In this document: piece by piece, positions 1 through 8,051 of the stretch
Layout: the number at the start of each line of letters is the position of its first letter
How positions within the stretch are numbered: position 1 is the first letter of the stretch
NCBI RefSeq assembly: GCF_008039565.1
Contig: NZ_VDUX01000004.1
Location: 310,001-374,000, forward strand
Length of the DNA: 64,000 nt
Direction: 5' to 3'
Source: Aeromicrobium terrae
GTDB taxonomy: Bacteria; Actinomycetota; Actinomycetes; Propionibacteriales; Nocardioidaceae
Notes under the pieces: generated by a model
What the model was told of the DNA's origin: nothing
Database searches by the model: none
The model's input: the letters and a program-made list of their open reading frames with translations, nothing else
Position numbers and translations under genes: made by a program

Positions 1-179
1 CCACGGTCACGGTGAACGAGCAGATCCGGCCGAACCCCCGGTCGATCATCGTCCGTGCCCTGCACGTCCGCCTGCTGAAGGCCTACGGCGGCTTCCCCGC
101 CGGGGCGGACATCGAGGTGGCCGTGTCGAAGCTGAACGTCGGCTTCACGTTGCAGCTCCCGCCCGGCGGGCTCGACTAG
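1..179 (+). CDS. 3' end of a secreted or surface protein, probably choice-of-anchor P type (partial)
   Basis: Only the last 58 codons are in the window, read in the frame that starts at base 3 and ends with TAG at 177-179. The visible peptide contains TVNEQ and VRALHVRL followed by a short beta-rich tail ending in PPGGLD. This pattern resembles the C-terminal end of actinobacterial choice-of-anchor P family proteins, where VNEQ and NALHV-like strings recur, but the match is by eye. The signal peptide and most of the protein lie to the left of the window, so location and function cannot be judged. Confidence 0.45.
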   Translation, partial: TVTVNEQIRPNPRSIIVRALHVRLLKAYGGFPAGADIEVAVSKLNVGFTLQLPPGGLD

Positions 180-186
180 ACCGGCT

Positions 187-795
187 CTAGAGGAGGACGC
201 CCAGCCACCGGTCGATCGCTGACCGGATGGCTGCGGCGTCCTTCTTGAGCGAGTGGTCACCCTCCACGACCACGAGCTCGATGTTCGTGGGCAGGGTCTT
301 CGGGTCGGGGACGCCGAACGGGTCACGGGAGCCCTGGACGACGAGCGTGGGAACGGCGACGCCGACGAGCTCCGGCAGCCGAGTCTTCTCCGGCCGGCCC
401 GGCGGGTGGAGCGGGAACGCCAGGCACAGGACACCGGCGGCCCCGACGTCGCCCGACGTCCGGCACGCGACGCGCGCCCCGAACGAGCGGCCGCCGACGA
501 TCAGGGGCAGGTCGTCGGTGTGCAGGTGCTCGGCGACGGCCGACCACGCGGCGTCGACCTGGGCCGGCGGGGCCGGGGCCTTGCGGCCGGCGACGCGGTA
601 CGGCTGCTCGACGAGCGCGACGGCGAGCCGTGCTGCCAGCGCCACCGCGGAGGCGAGGCCGAGGTCGTGCGCCGTCACCCCACCGCCGGCGCCGTGGCCG
701 AGCATCATCAGCCCGCGCGACTCGTCGGATCGGGTGAGGTGCACCCGCGCGTCACCGTGCGGCGTCGGCACCAGGGAGACGTCGGGCTCGGCCAT
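187..795 (-). CDS. alpha/beta hydrolase of the KANL3/Tex30 (dienelactone-hydrolase-like) type
   Basis: This 202-residue protein is a compact single-domain alpha/beta hydrolase. Visible are an oxyanion-type loop LGHGAGGG near residues 32-39, the nucleophile elbow GGRSFGAR with Ser104, a likely catalytic Asp in GSRDPFGVP and a likely His in EGDHSLKK near the C-terminus. The reading frame is open further upstream, but the ATG at 795 is chosen because the sequence before it overlaps the cspA gene and its terminator and has no family similarity. It lies downstream of cspA on the same strand, but the strong hairpin between them suggests separate transcription. Substrate unknown; a cytoplasmic esterase or hydrolase is the safest description. 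Confidence 0.8.
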   Translation of the reverse strand: MAEPDVSLVPTPHGDARVHLTRSDESRGLMMLGHGAGGGVTAHDLGLASAVALAARLAVALVEQPYRVAGRKAPAPPAQVDAAWSAVAEHLHTDDLPLIVGGRSFGARVACRTSGDVGAAGVLCLAFPLHPPGRPEKTRLPELVGVAVPTLVVQGSRDPFGVPDPKTLPTNIELVVVEGDHSLKKDAAAIRSAIDRWLGVLL

Positions 796-819
796 GCCGT
801 TCAGCGTGCCAGACGTGTG

Positions 820-853
820 AAGGGCCCCGACCGCAGACGCGGTCGGGGCCCTT
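820..853 (-). terminator. hairpin terminator behind cspA
   Basis: A perfect 15-base inverted repeat (820-834 and 839-853) with a 4-base loop begins 11 bases after the cspA stop codon. The outer ends are AA/TT and the stem is GC-rich. There is no long T tract, as is common in high-GC actinobacteria. It separates cspA from the hydrolase gene downstream. Confidence 0.75.
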
Positions 854-863
854 CGAGGTTCTG

Positions 864-1067
864 TCAGATGGCGCGAACGTTCTCGGCCTGCGGGCCCTTG
901 GGGCCCTGGGCGAGGTCGAACTCGACCTTCTGGTTCTCGTCGAGCGACTTGTAGCCCTCGGACTGGATGGCGGAGAAGTGGACGAACACGTCCTCGCCGC
1001 CCTCGTCCTGCGCGATGAAGCCGAAGCCCTTCTCGGCGTTGAACCACTTGACGGTTCCCTGAGTCAT
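864..1067 (-). CDS. cspA: cold-shock protein, CspA family
   Basis: This 67-residue protein is a single cold-shock (OB-fold) domain that binds single-stranded RNA and DNA. RNP1 is seen as KGFGFI near residues 14-19 and RNP2 as VFVHF near 27-31. The length is typical for the family. The ATG at 1067 follows a GGAAG ribosome binding site; a longer in-frame ATG at 1097 is rejected because it adds a non-conserved tail across that site. The long upstream region (about 250 bases to the HNH gene) may include a structured 5' leader, as many csp genes have, but no specific fold could be assigned. A strong hairpin follows the gene. Confidence 0.95.
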   Translation of the reverse strand: MTQGTVKWFNAEKGFGFIAQDEGGEDVFVHFSAIQSEGYKSLDENQKVEFDLAQGPKGPQAENVRAI

Positions 1068-1325
1068 AGTTCTTCCTTCGTTCGGTGCCGCAGGCACTGT
1101 GCCTGCTTGCTGCTGAAGACATCCACGTGCTGATGTCCAGCGAACCGAAGACCAGGAACTACGAGATACAAGCCGCCACGTTCGAGTGCGGCCAGGACGG
1201 CTGTCGCCATCCCTTCAACCCTTCAAGCGTACGGCACTGTCCACAGGTTAGTCGACGCCGAGCGATGTCCACAGGGCTACGTTCATCGCTGGATGCGACC
1301 TCTCCGTGTTTCTAGGCTCGTTCGT

Positions 1326-2621
1326 ATGGTCCAGTCGCAGCCTCAGCAGGTGCTCTCGCAGCTGCATGCGCTCCTGGACTCGGTGCCGCTGGACGCCTAC
1401 TCCGGTCTCGCCGGCGTTGAGCTCGCGGAGGTCGCGACGTCGCTGATGCGCCTCGGTGCGCGAGTGAAAGCGCACGAGCTGGCGGCGACGCGTGCCGTGG
1501 AGACGTCCGGTGAGGCGCGCCGTCAGGGGGCAACCTCGACGGGGTCGCTGTTGGCGGGCTCGTTCGGTGGCGACCGGCGATCGGCCGACCGCGCCGTGAA
1601 ACAGGCCGAGGCGATCGCTGCTGCGAGTCAGACGAACCAGGCTCTCGCGCAGGGTGAGGTGTCCGTCGGCCAGGCGGACTTGATCGTGCGGACCCTGCGG
1701 AACCTTCCAGAATCGGTGACGGCGTCGCAGCGGGAGGCGTGCGAGACCCAGCTGCTGTGTGACGCGCCCCGGATGGATCTCAAGCAGCTCGCTCGGCGGG
1801 CGGACCGGATCAGTGAGGTGTTCGCACCCGACGAGGTCGATGCGGTCGAGAACGGCATCGTCGCCGACCGGGAGAAGGCCGCGTGGGCGCGGACCGAGTT
1901 CTGGATGGTCGACCAGCGCGACGGCACCGCGAAGTTCGGCGGTGTGATCCCGGAGGCTCAGGCCGACATGCTCCGCAACGCCCTCGAAGCGATCAGCGCA
2001 CCCCAAATCAAGAACAACGACGACGACGTGCTGCTGGACTCCCGGCCCACCTACGCGCAGCGGCTCGGGTGGGCGTTCTGCTCCCTGGTCGAGGCCATCC
2101 CGGCCGACAAGCTGCCCGACACCGCCGGCGTCGGCGCCATCTTGACCGTGAACCTGGATCACGAGGTCCTCGTCGACAAGGTCGCCTGCGCCACCCTGTC
2201 CACCGGCACGAAGATCTCCGCCGGCCAGGCCCGACGGATGGCCTGTTCCTTGCGGATCCTGCCCGCGGTCTTCGGCGGTGAGTCACTCCCGCTGGACGTG
2301 GGACGAGCCAAGCGGCTGTTCACCGGCCACCAGCGGCGGGCTCTCGAGTTTCGTGACCGCGGCTGCATCTTCCCGGGCTGTGACCGACCACCGTCCTGGT
2401 GCGTCGCCCATCACGCTCGAGAACGCTGGGCCGACGGCAGCGACACCAATCTCGAGGATGGGGTACTCCTCTGCCCCCACCACCATCGCGTCCTGCACGA
2501 CGACGGATGGGACATCCGCTTCGCACCCGACGGCATGCCCGAGCTCGTCCCACCACGGACGCTCGACCCCGCCCGAACACCCCGCCGCCACGCCCGATTC
2601 ACCACTACGCTCGCATCGTGA
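1326..2621 (+). CDS. DUF222 protein with C-terminal HNH endonuclease domain
   Basis: The protein has 431 residues. The N-terminal two thirds form the helical DUF222 (13E12-repeat-like) region and the C-terminal part is an HNH nuclease: CIFPGC, then CVAHHARERW, then CPHHHRVLHDDGW, giving the zinc and catalytic His/Asn pattern of this family. Such genes are multicopy in actinobacteria and are thought to be selfish or recombination-linked, but their role is not established. The ATG at 1326 has no ribosome binding site; instead TAGGCT lies at 1313-1318, seven bases before it, suggesting a leaderless mRNA. Its stop codon overlaps the GTG of the next gene by four bases, so the two are probably co-translated. 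Confidence 0.85.
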   Translation: MVQSQPQQVLSQLHALLDSVPLDAYSGLAGVELAEVATSLMRLGARVKAHELAATRAVETSGEARRQGATSTGSLLAGSFGGDRRSADRAVKQAEAIAAASQTNQALAQGEVSVGQADLIVRTLRNLPESVTASQREACETQLLCDAPRMDLKQLARRADRISEVFAPDEVDAVENGIVADREKAAWARTEFWMVDQRDGTAKFGGVIPEAQADMLRNALEAISAPQIKNNDDDVLLDSRPTYAQRLGWAFCSLVEAIPADKLPDTAGVGAILTVNLDHEVLVDKVACATLSTGTKISAGQARRMACSLRILPAVFGGESLPLDVGRAKRLFTGHQRRALEFRDRGCIFPGCDRPPSWCVAHHARERWADGSDTNLEDGVLLCPHHHRVLHDDGWDIRFAPDGMPELVPPRTLDPARTPRRHARFTTTLAS

Positions 2622-3790
2622 ACAGCGTCTTCGAGCCTGCCCAGCTGGGGCCTGTCCAGCTCCGCAATCGGACCATCAAGGCCGCCACCTTCGAGGGGCG
2701 CACACCGGACGGTCAGGTCACCGCCGCGCTGATCGACTACCACCTCGCGCCCGCGCGTGGCGGCGTCGGCCTCACCACCGTCGCGTACCTCGCGGTCTCG
2801 CCGGAGGGGCGGACGCAGAAGGAGGGCATCGTCATCGGCGACGACACTGCGGCTGGCCTCCAGCGCCTCACCGACGCGATCCACGAGACCGGCGCCAAGA
2901 TCTCCGGCCAGCTCGGCCACGCCGGGCCGGTGGCCAACGGCCGGTCCAACGGGGTCCATGCCCTTGCTGCGTCACGGATGCCGTCGCCGCTCAGCATGCA
3001 GATGGTCCGCAAGGCCACGGCGGCCGACATCGCCCGCATCACTGACGACTACGCCCGCGCGGCCCGGATCATGGCCGACACCGGGTTCGACGTGCTCGAG
3101 ATCCACATGGCGCACGGGTACCTGCTCAACTCGTTCCTCGCGCCCAAGCAGAACCGCCGCAAGGACGGCTGGGGCGGATCGCTGGAGAACCGCGCCCGGT
3201 TCGCGCGCGACGTCGCCACGGCGGTCCGCGACGCCGTGGGCGATCGCGTCGCCGTGATCGCCAAGGTCGGCATGACCGAGGGGTCGCCCGTCGGGTTCGG
3301 CATGGAGGAGAGCCTGGAGTTCGCGCGGATGCTCGAGGCCGACGGCAACCTCGACGCCCTCGTGCTCAGTGCGGGCAGCTCGCTGCTCAACCCGATGTAC
3401 CTGTTCCGCGGCGACGTGCCGCTGAAGGAGTTCGCGGCGTCGATGCCGGCCCCCGTCCGGCTCGGCATGCGGACGCCGGTCGGCCGGAAGTTTCTCAAGG
3501 CCTACCCGTTCGAGGAGGCCTACCTGCGCGAGAAGGCACTCGCCTTCCGCGCGGCGCTGTCGATGCCGCTGGCGATGCTCGGCGGCATCAACAACCGCGC
3601 CACCATGGACCGCGCGATGGACGAGGGCTTCCAGTTCGTCGCGATGGCGCGGGCACTCCTGCGCGAGCCCGACCTGCTGAACCGGATGCAGGAGGGCGAG
3701 ACGTCCGAGGGCATCTGCATCCACTGCAACCGGTGCATGCCCACGATCTACTCCGGCACGCGCTGCACGGTGCGCGAGTCCGTCGTTTAG
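2618..3790 (+). CDS. Old Yellow Enzyme family NADH:flavin oxidoreductase
   Basis: The 390-residue protein is an FMN-dependent TIM-barrel oxidoreductase. It begins FEPAQLGPVQLRNR, as these enzymes do, and has IHMAHGYLLNSFL with the family's active-site region and LAPKQNRRKD. A Cys cluster C-x2-C-x2-C-x10-C (CIHCNRC, then C) lies at the extreme C-terminus; in dienoyl-CoA-reductase-type relatives it is followed by Fe-S and NAD(P) domains, which are absent here. The GTG start at 2618 overlaps the preceding stop (GTGA). Longer in-frame starts lie inside the HNH gene and are not credible. It likely reduces an enone or similar substrate; a steroid link is possible from context only. Confidence 0.85.
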   Translation: MNSVFEPAQLGPVQLRNRTIKAATFEGRTPDGQVTAALIDYHLAPARGGVGLTTVAYLAVSPEGRTQKEGIVIGDDTAAGLQRLTDAIHETGAKISGQLGHAGPVANGRSNGVHALAASRMPSPLSMQMVRKATAADIARITDDYARAARIMADTGFDVLEIHMAHGYLLNSFLAPKQNRRKDGWGGSLENRARFARDVATAVRDAVGDRVAVIAKVGMTEGSPVGFGMEESLEFARMLEADGNLDALVLSAGSSLLNPMYLFRGDVPLKEFAASMPAPVRLGMRTPVGRKFLKAYPFEEAYLREKALAFRAALSMPLAMLGGINNRATMDRAMDEGFQFVAMARALLREPDLLNRMQEGETSEGICIHCNRCMPTIYSGTRCTVRESVV

Positions 3791-3797
3791 GTCTGAC

Positions 3798-4745
3798 TCA
3801 GGGCAGGGCGGCCGCGTAGCGTTCGGCCAGCTCGCGAACGTGATCGACGAGCTCCGGCGGCTCGCTGACGTGGAACGGGATGCCGAGCATCGAGATCCAG
3901 ACCGCGACGACCTCGAGGCTGTCCCCGCCGGTGACCAGCACGCTGCCGCCGTCGGGGTGCGCCTCCACCGTGCCGACGGCCGGGTTGATCCGGCTGATCA
4001 CCTCGTCCACCGGGGCGTCGACGCGGATGCGGGCGTGCACGGCCCAGCCGGTGCGGGCCACCTCGCGGACGACGAACTCGGTCAGGTCGCCCGGGAAGTC
4101 GGCCGGCGCGAACCGGCGGCCGCCCGGCGTCTTCAGCTGCAGCCAGTCGACGCGGTACGGCTGCCACTCGTCGGTCCCCGGGTCGCGGGCCACGAGGTAC
4201 CAGCGGCGCTGCCAGGCCACCAGGTGGTACGGCTCGAGCTCGAGGTGGTCGCCGCGGTACGTGCACCGGATGCCGTCGTGGTCGCGAATGGCGAGCGAGA
4301 GCGCTTCGAGCACGGACGCGTCGACCTCCGGGTCCTCGACGTTGCTCGACGTGTTCACCGGCCCGGCCGACGTCGCCTTGGTCAGCGCGCGGATCTTGCG
4401 ACGGAGCCGGTCTGGCAGCACCTGCTCGAGCTTGGCCAGCGCCAGCTCGCTGGTCTCCTCCACGCCGGCGATGCCAGTGGCCGCGCGGAGGCCGACGGCC
4501 ACTGCCACCGCCTCCTGGTCGTCGAGCAGCAGCGGCGGCAGCTTGGCGCCCGCGCCGAGCTGGTACCGGCCGCCCGGGCCGCGGACCGCGGTCACCGGGT
4601 AGCCGAGCTCGCGCAGACGCGTGACGTCGTTCCGGATGGTCCGGTCGGAGACACCGAGCCGCTCGGCCAGCTCGGCACCGGTCCAGTCGGGGCGGACCTG
4701 CAGCAACGAGAGGAGGTTGAGCGTGCGTGTGGCGGTCTCACCCAT
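3798..4745 (-). CDS. HTH/WYL-domain transcriptional regulator (DeoR-like)
   Basis: This 315-residue regulator has an N-terminal winged HTH (residues about 1-60, with GAELAERLGVSDRTIRND) and a WYL domain in the middle (AWQRRWYLVARDP), followed by a WCX extension. WYL proteins sense small ligands or nucleic acids. An ATG 10 codons upstream (4775) lies inside the palindrome at 4773-4799, so the ATG at 4745 is preferred; it has AAGTAT seven bases before it. It is divergent from the epoxide hydrolase, and the palindrome between them is the natural operator for both genes. Confidence 0.88.
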   Translation of the reverse strand: MGETATRTLNLLSLLQVRPDWTGAELAERLGVSDRTIRNDVTRLRELGYPVTAVRGPGGRYQLGAGAKLPPLLLDDQEAVAVAVGLRAATGIAGVEETSELALAKLEQVLPDRLRRKIRALTKATSAGPVNTSSNVEDPEVDASVLEALSLAIRDHDGIRCTYRGDHLELEPYHLVAWQRRWYLVARDPGTDEWQPYRVDWLQLKTPGGRRFAPADFPGDLTEFVVREVARTGWAVHARIRVDAPVDEVISRINPAVGTVEAHPDGGSVLVTGGDSLEVVAVWISMLGIPFHVSEPPELVDHVRELAERYAAALP

Positions 4746-4772
4746 CGCGAAAATACTTTCGTCAGGCCGGAA

Positions 4773-4799
4773 CATTGCGGAACCGTATCTTCCGCAATG
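4773..4799. promoter_or_regulatory. palindromic operator between WYL regulator and epoxide hydrolase
   Basis: A perfect 10-base inverted repeat, CATTGCGGAA and TTCCGCAATG, is separated by 7 bases. It lies 27 bases upstream of the regulator start and 39 bases upstream of the hydrolase start. Size and position fit a dimeric repressor site for the WYL protein; this is inferred, not shown. Confidence 0.6.
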
Positions 4800-4838
4800 C
4801 TACCTAACGTGATGCTCACACCCACCAAGGAGAGCACC

Positions 4839-5933
4839 ATGACCACCACCGACATCCGTCCCTTCACCGTCGAGATCCCCCAGAGCGAGATCGACGACCT
4901 GCAGCAGCGGCTCGCGAACACCCGCTTCGCCCAGCCCGTCCCCGGCGACTCGTGGCAGTACGGCACCCCGACCTCGTACCTGCAGGACATGGTCGAGCGC
5001 TGGAAGTCGTTCGACTGGCGCGCGGTCGAGGCCCGGATCAACGCCCACCCCAACTACCTCACCGAGGTCGACGGGCAGACCATCCACTTCGTCCACGTCC
5101 CGTCCGAGAAGGCCGACGCTCCCGCCGTCCTGCTCGCCCACACCTACCCGGGGTCGTTCCTCGAGTTCCTCCCGATGGTCGACGAACTGGCGAAGGACTT
5201 CCACGTCGTCGTCCCGTCGATGCCGGGCTTCGGCTTCTCCACCCCGGTCGCCGACACCGGCTGGACGATGGAGCGCACGGCCCGCGCCTACGACACCTTG
5301 ATGCGCCGGCTCGGCTACGACTCCTACGGCGTGCACGGCTCCGACGGCGGCGCGATGGTCGGCCGCGAGCTGGCCATCCTCGACCCGGAGGGCTTCCTCG
5401 GGGCGCACGTCCTCCAGCTGTTCTCCTTCCCGTCCGGCGACCCGAGCGAGTTCGAGGGCTTCGGCCCCAAGGAGTACGCGGCGCTGGAGCACATGCAGTG
5501 GTTCCAGTCCGTCGGCGGCTACAACGCCATGAACGGCTCACGGCCGCAGACCGTCGCTGCCGGCCTGTCCGACAGCCCGGTCGGCCAGCTCGCCTACTCC
5601 GAGCTGTTCGAGAGCTTCGGCAACGGGACGTCGCTGGTGACGCCGGAGCAGGTGCTCGAGCAGGTGACGCTCTACTGGCTGACCAACACGTCGGCCGGGT
5701 CGGTGCGGTACCACTACGAGGAGGCGCACGCCGACCGCAACCCAGTCGTCAGCACCGGCCGCATCGGGGTCGCCGTCTTCAAGGACGACTTCCAGACCAT
5801 CCGGTCGCTGGCCGAGCGCGACAACGCGAACATCCAGCACTGGTCCGAGCACGACCGCGGCGGCCACTTCGCCGCCCTCGAGAACCCCGAGGCGATCGTC
5901 GCCGACCTGCGGGAGTTCTTCGGGACGGTCTAG
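4839..5933 (+). CDS. epoxide hydrolase (N-terminal EHN domain, alpha/beta hydrolase fold)
   Basis: The protein has 364 residues, the usual size for EHN-type epoxide hydrolases, which add water to epoxides through an ester intermediate. The N-terminal EHN lid is present (RPFTVEIPQSEIDDLQQRL), then HTYPGSFLEF (oxyanion HxYPG motif) and HGSDGGAMVGREL, with the nucleophilic Asp of the SDGG elbow. The C-terminal His lies in RGGHFAALENPE. The ATG at 4839 follows AAGGAGAG; longer frames upstream are shadows of the regulator. Divergent from the WYL gene, with a shared operator. Substrate unknown; the chemistry would suit an epoxide or a detoxification role. Confidence 0.88.
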   Translation: MTTTDIRPFTVEIPQSEIDDLQQRLANTRFAQPVPGDSWQYGTPTSYLQDMVERWKSFDWRAVEARINAHPNYLTEVDGQTIHFVHVPSEKADAPAVLLAHTYPGSFLEFLPMVDELAKDFHVVVPSMPGFGFSTPVADTGWTMERTARAYDTLMRRLGYDSYGVHGSDGGAMVGRELAILDPEGFLGAHVLQLFSFPSGDPSEFEGFGPKEYAALEHMQWFQSVGGYNAMNGSRPQTVAAGLSDSPVGQLAYSELFESFGNGTSLVTPEQVLEQVTLYWLTNTSAGSVRYHYEEAHADRNPVVSTGRIGVAVFKDDFQTIRSLAERDNANIQHWSEHDRGGHFAALENPEAIVADLREFFGTV

Positions 5934-6367
5934 TCGACGCTCTCCGCGCGATCACGGAGCGAGGCGTTGAAGTTCTCGTGATGCTCCTGGATCGCACCGC
6001 CCATCATCAGGCGGAAGACGGGGTAGAACAGCCCGGTCACGGTCTCGACGTGGGTCACCCGCGTCGAGCCGTCCGGCTGTTCGTCCAGCGCCACCTCGCG
6101 GGTGCCGGCGAAGAACCAGTCGCCCGCGACGTTGCCGTGCCAGCGGAAGAGCACCTTCGGCTCGAGGTCGGTGAGCGTCGCCTTCACGGTCGCCGACGGC
6201 CGCCTGGGCATCGCGAGCTTCATCGACAGGGTGCTGCCGACCGCCGCCTCACCGGAGATGGTCGGGATCGCGGTGTTCCACTCCGACCAGCGCGGAAGAT
6301 CCACCAGGACGCGCCAGACGGTCGCGGCGTCCGCGGCCACGGGGAACGTGGTCCTGAACTCGGCCAT
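5930..6367 (-). CDS. SRPBCC family (START-like) protein
   Basis: This 145-residue protein has the polyketide-cyclase/START-like fold: ATVWRVLVDLPRWSEWN at the N-terminus, a central beta region with LEPKVLFRWHG, and THVETVTGLF before the long C-terminal helix. Such proteins bind hydrophobic ligands in a deep cavity. The gene overlaps the epoxide hydrolase by four bases tail to tail and is separated by 17 bases from the VOC-domain gene, so it may be cotranscribed with that gene. No specific ligand can be named. Confidence 0.8.
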   Translation of the reverse strand: MAEFRTTFPVAADAATVWRVLVDLPRWSEWNTAIPTISGEAAVGSTLSMKLAMPRRPSATVKATLTDLEPKVLFRWHGNVAGDWFFAGTREVALDEQPDGSTRVTHVETVTGLFYPVFRLMMGGAIQEHHENFNASLRDRAESVD

Positions 6368-6384
6368 GGCTCACCATGGCAGCG

Positions 6385-7101
6385 TCACCGGAACGACGGG
6401 GGCAATACGCAGAACTCGTTGCCGTCGGGGTCGGCGAGCACGACCCAGGGCACGTCGTCACCCTGGCCGATGTCCACGTGCTTCGCGCCCAGCCCGATCA
6501 GCCGGTCGACCTCGGCCTGCTGGTCGTCGCCGATGACGTCGAAGTGCAGCCGCACCTTGCCGAGCTTCGGGTCGAACGGCGGACCGCCCCAGGAGATCTT
6601 GCTGCCACCGTGGGGCGACTGGATCGCCGTCTCCTCGTCCTGGTCCCAGACCAGCGGCCAGCCGAGGGCCTCGGACCAGAAGTAGCCGACGGCCTGCGAG
6701 CCGTCGCAGGAGAACGCCCCGATGCGAGCGGTGTCCTTGAGGAAGTTGTTGATGGGCTCGATGACGCAGAACTCGTTGCCCTCCGGGTCCTGGAGCACGA
6801 CGTGCAGCTCCTCGGGCAGCTGGCCGACGTCGAGGTGCGCGCCGCCGAGCGTGAGCGCCCGCTCGACCGTCTCCTTCTGGTCGTCCCACGACGACGTCAT
6901 CAGGTCGAAGTGCATCTTGTTCGGCCCGGGCTTCGGGATGTCGGCCTTCTCGAAGTAGATCGGGAACTCGTGCTCGTTCGACGGCAGGAGCCACGTCGGT
7001 TTGTCCTCGGCGATGTCCCGTTCCAGCACCCCGGCCCAGAAGCGCGCCTGCGCCTCGGGGTCGAGCGCGTCGAAGGCCAGCCCGAAGATCTCTGCTCCCA
7101 T
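6385..7101 (-). CDS. VOC (glyoxalase/bleomycin-resistance fold) protein with two domains
   Basis: The 238-residue protein consists of two tandem VOC domains, each ending in a near-identical stretch (VLQDPEGNEFCVIEP and VLADPDGNEFCVLPP), which shows internal duplication. Each half contains a MHFDLM or LHFDVI strand. This is the usual actinobacterial two-domain VOC protein, of unknown substrate. It lies 4 bases from the stop codon of the ECF sigma factor upstream and precedes the SRPBCC gene, so all three may be one transcript. Confidence 0.82.
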   Translation of the reverse strand: MGAEIFGLAFDALDPEAQARFWAGVLERDIAEDKPTWLLPSNEHEFPIYFEKADIPKPGPNKMHFDLMTSSWDDQKETVERALTLGGAHLDVGQLPEELHVVLQDPEGNEFCVIEPINNFLKDTARIGAFSCDGSQAVGYFWSEALGWPLVWDQDEETAIQSPHGGSKISWGGPPFDPKLGKVRLHFDVIGDDQQAEVDRLIGLGAKHVDIGQGDDVPWVVLADPDGNEFCVLPPSFR

Positions 7102-7105
7102 CCGC

Positions 7106-7978
7106 CTAACCTACGGCGCTGAGGTCGAGCGTCGCCAGGCGCTCGGGGTCGGCGAGGACGTTGATCTCGACGATCCGGCCGTCGCGGACCACCGGGCTGA
7201 AGACCGAGAACGGCTTTCCGTCGCGCACCGTGACCAGGCCGACGGCGCCGTTGACGAGGACGAGCACCCGCTCCACGTCGACCGCCTGGAACGCCCGTGC
7301 CTGGGAGGCGACCCGCTCGGCGCCGACGATCACACCGGAGAACGGGTGGGCGGCGCCGGCGTCGGCCCGGAGGACCACGTCGGGGTCGAGCACCTCGAGC
7401 AGGGCCTCGAAGTCGCCACGCTGGGCGGCGTCGGTGAACGCGTCAAGGACGCGGCGCTGCTCGGCGTGGTCGGCGGCGGCCGGCGGCGCCTCACGGACGC
7501 GGCGCCGCGCACGGCTCGCCATCTGCATCGCCGTGGACGCGGAGGCGCCGACGATGTCACCGATCTGCTCGAACGGGACGCCGAACATGTCGTGGAGGAC
7601 GAACGCCGTGCGCTCGCGCGGCTTGAGCGCGTCGAGCACGACGAGCAGCGCGAGCGTCACCTCGTCGGCCTGCTCGGCCGCGGCCTGCGGGTCGGCGACG
7701 TAGGCCGTCACGACCGGGTCGGGCACGTGGACGTCGAGCGACACCTCGACCTTGGACTTCCGCGAGCGGAGCAGGTCGAGCGAGATGCGGCTGACCACCG
7801 TGGTGAGCCAGCCGCGCAGGTTCTCCACGTCGCTGACGTCGGTGCGGGCGAGACGGAGCCACGCCTCCTGCACCGCGTCGTCGGCCTCGGTCACCGATCC
7901 GAGCACGCGATAGGCCACGCCGTGCAGGTGCCGGCGGTGCTCCTCGAACTCGGCTGCCAGGTCGTCCTGTGTCTGCAT
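7106..7978 (-). CDS. ECF41-type RNA polymerase sigma factor with SnoaL-like C-terminal domain (SigJ-like)
   Basis: The 290-residue protein has sigma-70 region 2 (HLHGVAYRVLGSVTEADDAVQEAWLRL), region 4 (LKPRERTAFVLHDMFGVPFEQIGDIVG) and an extra C-terminal domain of about 115 residues resembling SnoaL/NTF2. This layout defines ECF41 factors such as M. tuberculosis SigJ, where the C-terminal extension controls activity in place of an anti-sigma factor. The ATG at 7978 is chosen because GGAGGA precedes it at good spacing; ATGs at 7993 and 7999 are alternatives. It is divergent from a carboxymuconolactone decarboxylase gene, the known partner of this group. Confidence 0.88.
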   Translation of the reverse strand: MQTQDDLAAEFEEHRRHLHGVAYRVLGSVTEADDAVQEAWLRLARTDVSDVENLRGWLTTVVSRISLDLLRSRKSKVEVSLDVHVPDPVVTAYVADPQAAAEQADEVTLALLVVLDALKPRERTAFVLHDMFGVPFEQIGDIVGASASTAMQMASRARRRVREAPPAAADHAEQRRVLDAFTDAAQRGDFEALLEVLDPDVVLRADAGAAHPFSGVIVGAERVASQARAFQAVDVERVLVLVNGAVGLVTVRDGKPFSVFSPVVRDGRIVEINVLADPERLATLDLSAVG

Positions 7979-8004
7979 GTCAGGTTCCTCCATCGTCATC
8001 CGTC
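7978..8004 (+). promoter_or_regulatory. possible ECF41-dependent promoter
   Basis: TGTCAGG at 7978-7984 is followed after 16 bases by CGTC at 8001-8004. Published ECF41 target promoters have TGTCACA and CGTC with a similar spacer. Transcription would begin near 8010, giving the downstream gene a 40-base leader with its AGGAG site. The match is five of seven at -35, so the call is tentative. Confidence 0.45.
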
Positions 8005-8051
8005 ACCTCTATGACGAACGAGAAGAGTCAGACATGACAGGAGACACCCTC

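Noticed and set aside
820-853. Hairpin considered as a riboswitch or cold-shock leader element
   Set aside because: It lies after the cspA stop codon, not in its leader, and is a simple perfect stem, so a terminator is the better call.
1293-2621. HNH/DUF222 gene as part of a mobile element
   Set aside because: No terminal repeats, recombinase or composition change are seen around it. Such genes are common chromosomal residents in actinobacteria.
3840-4838. Long plus-strand open frame in front of the epoxide hydrolase, giving a 697-residue protein if joined
   Set aside because: It runs antisense through the WYL regulator, has a low-complexity shadow composition and crosses the operator. The hydrolase has its own ATG and AGGAG-type site at 4839.
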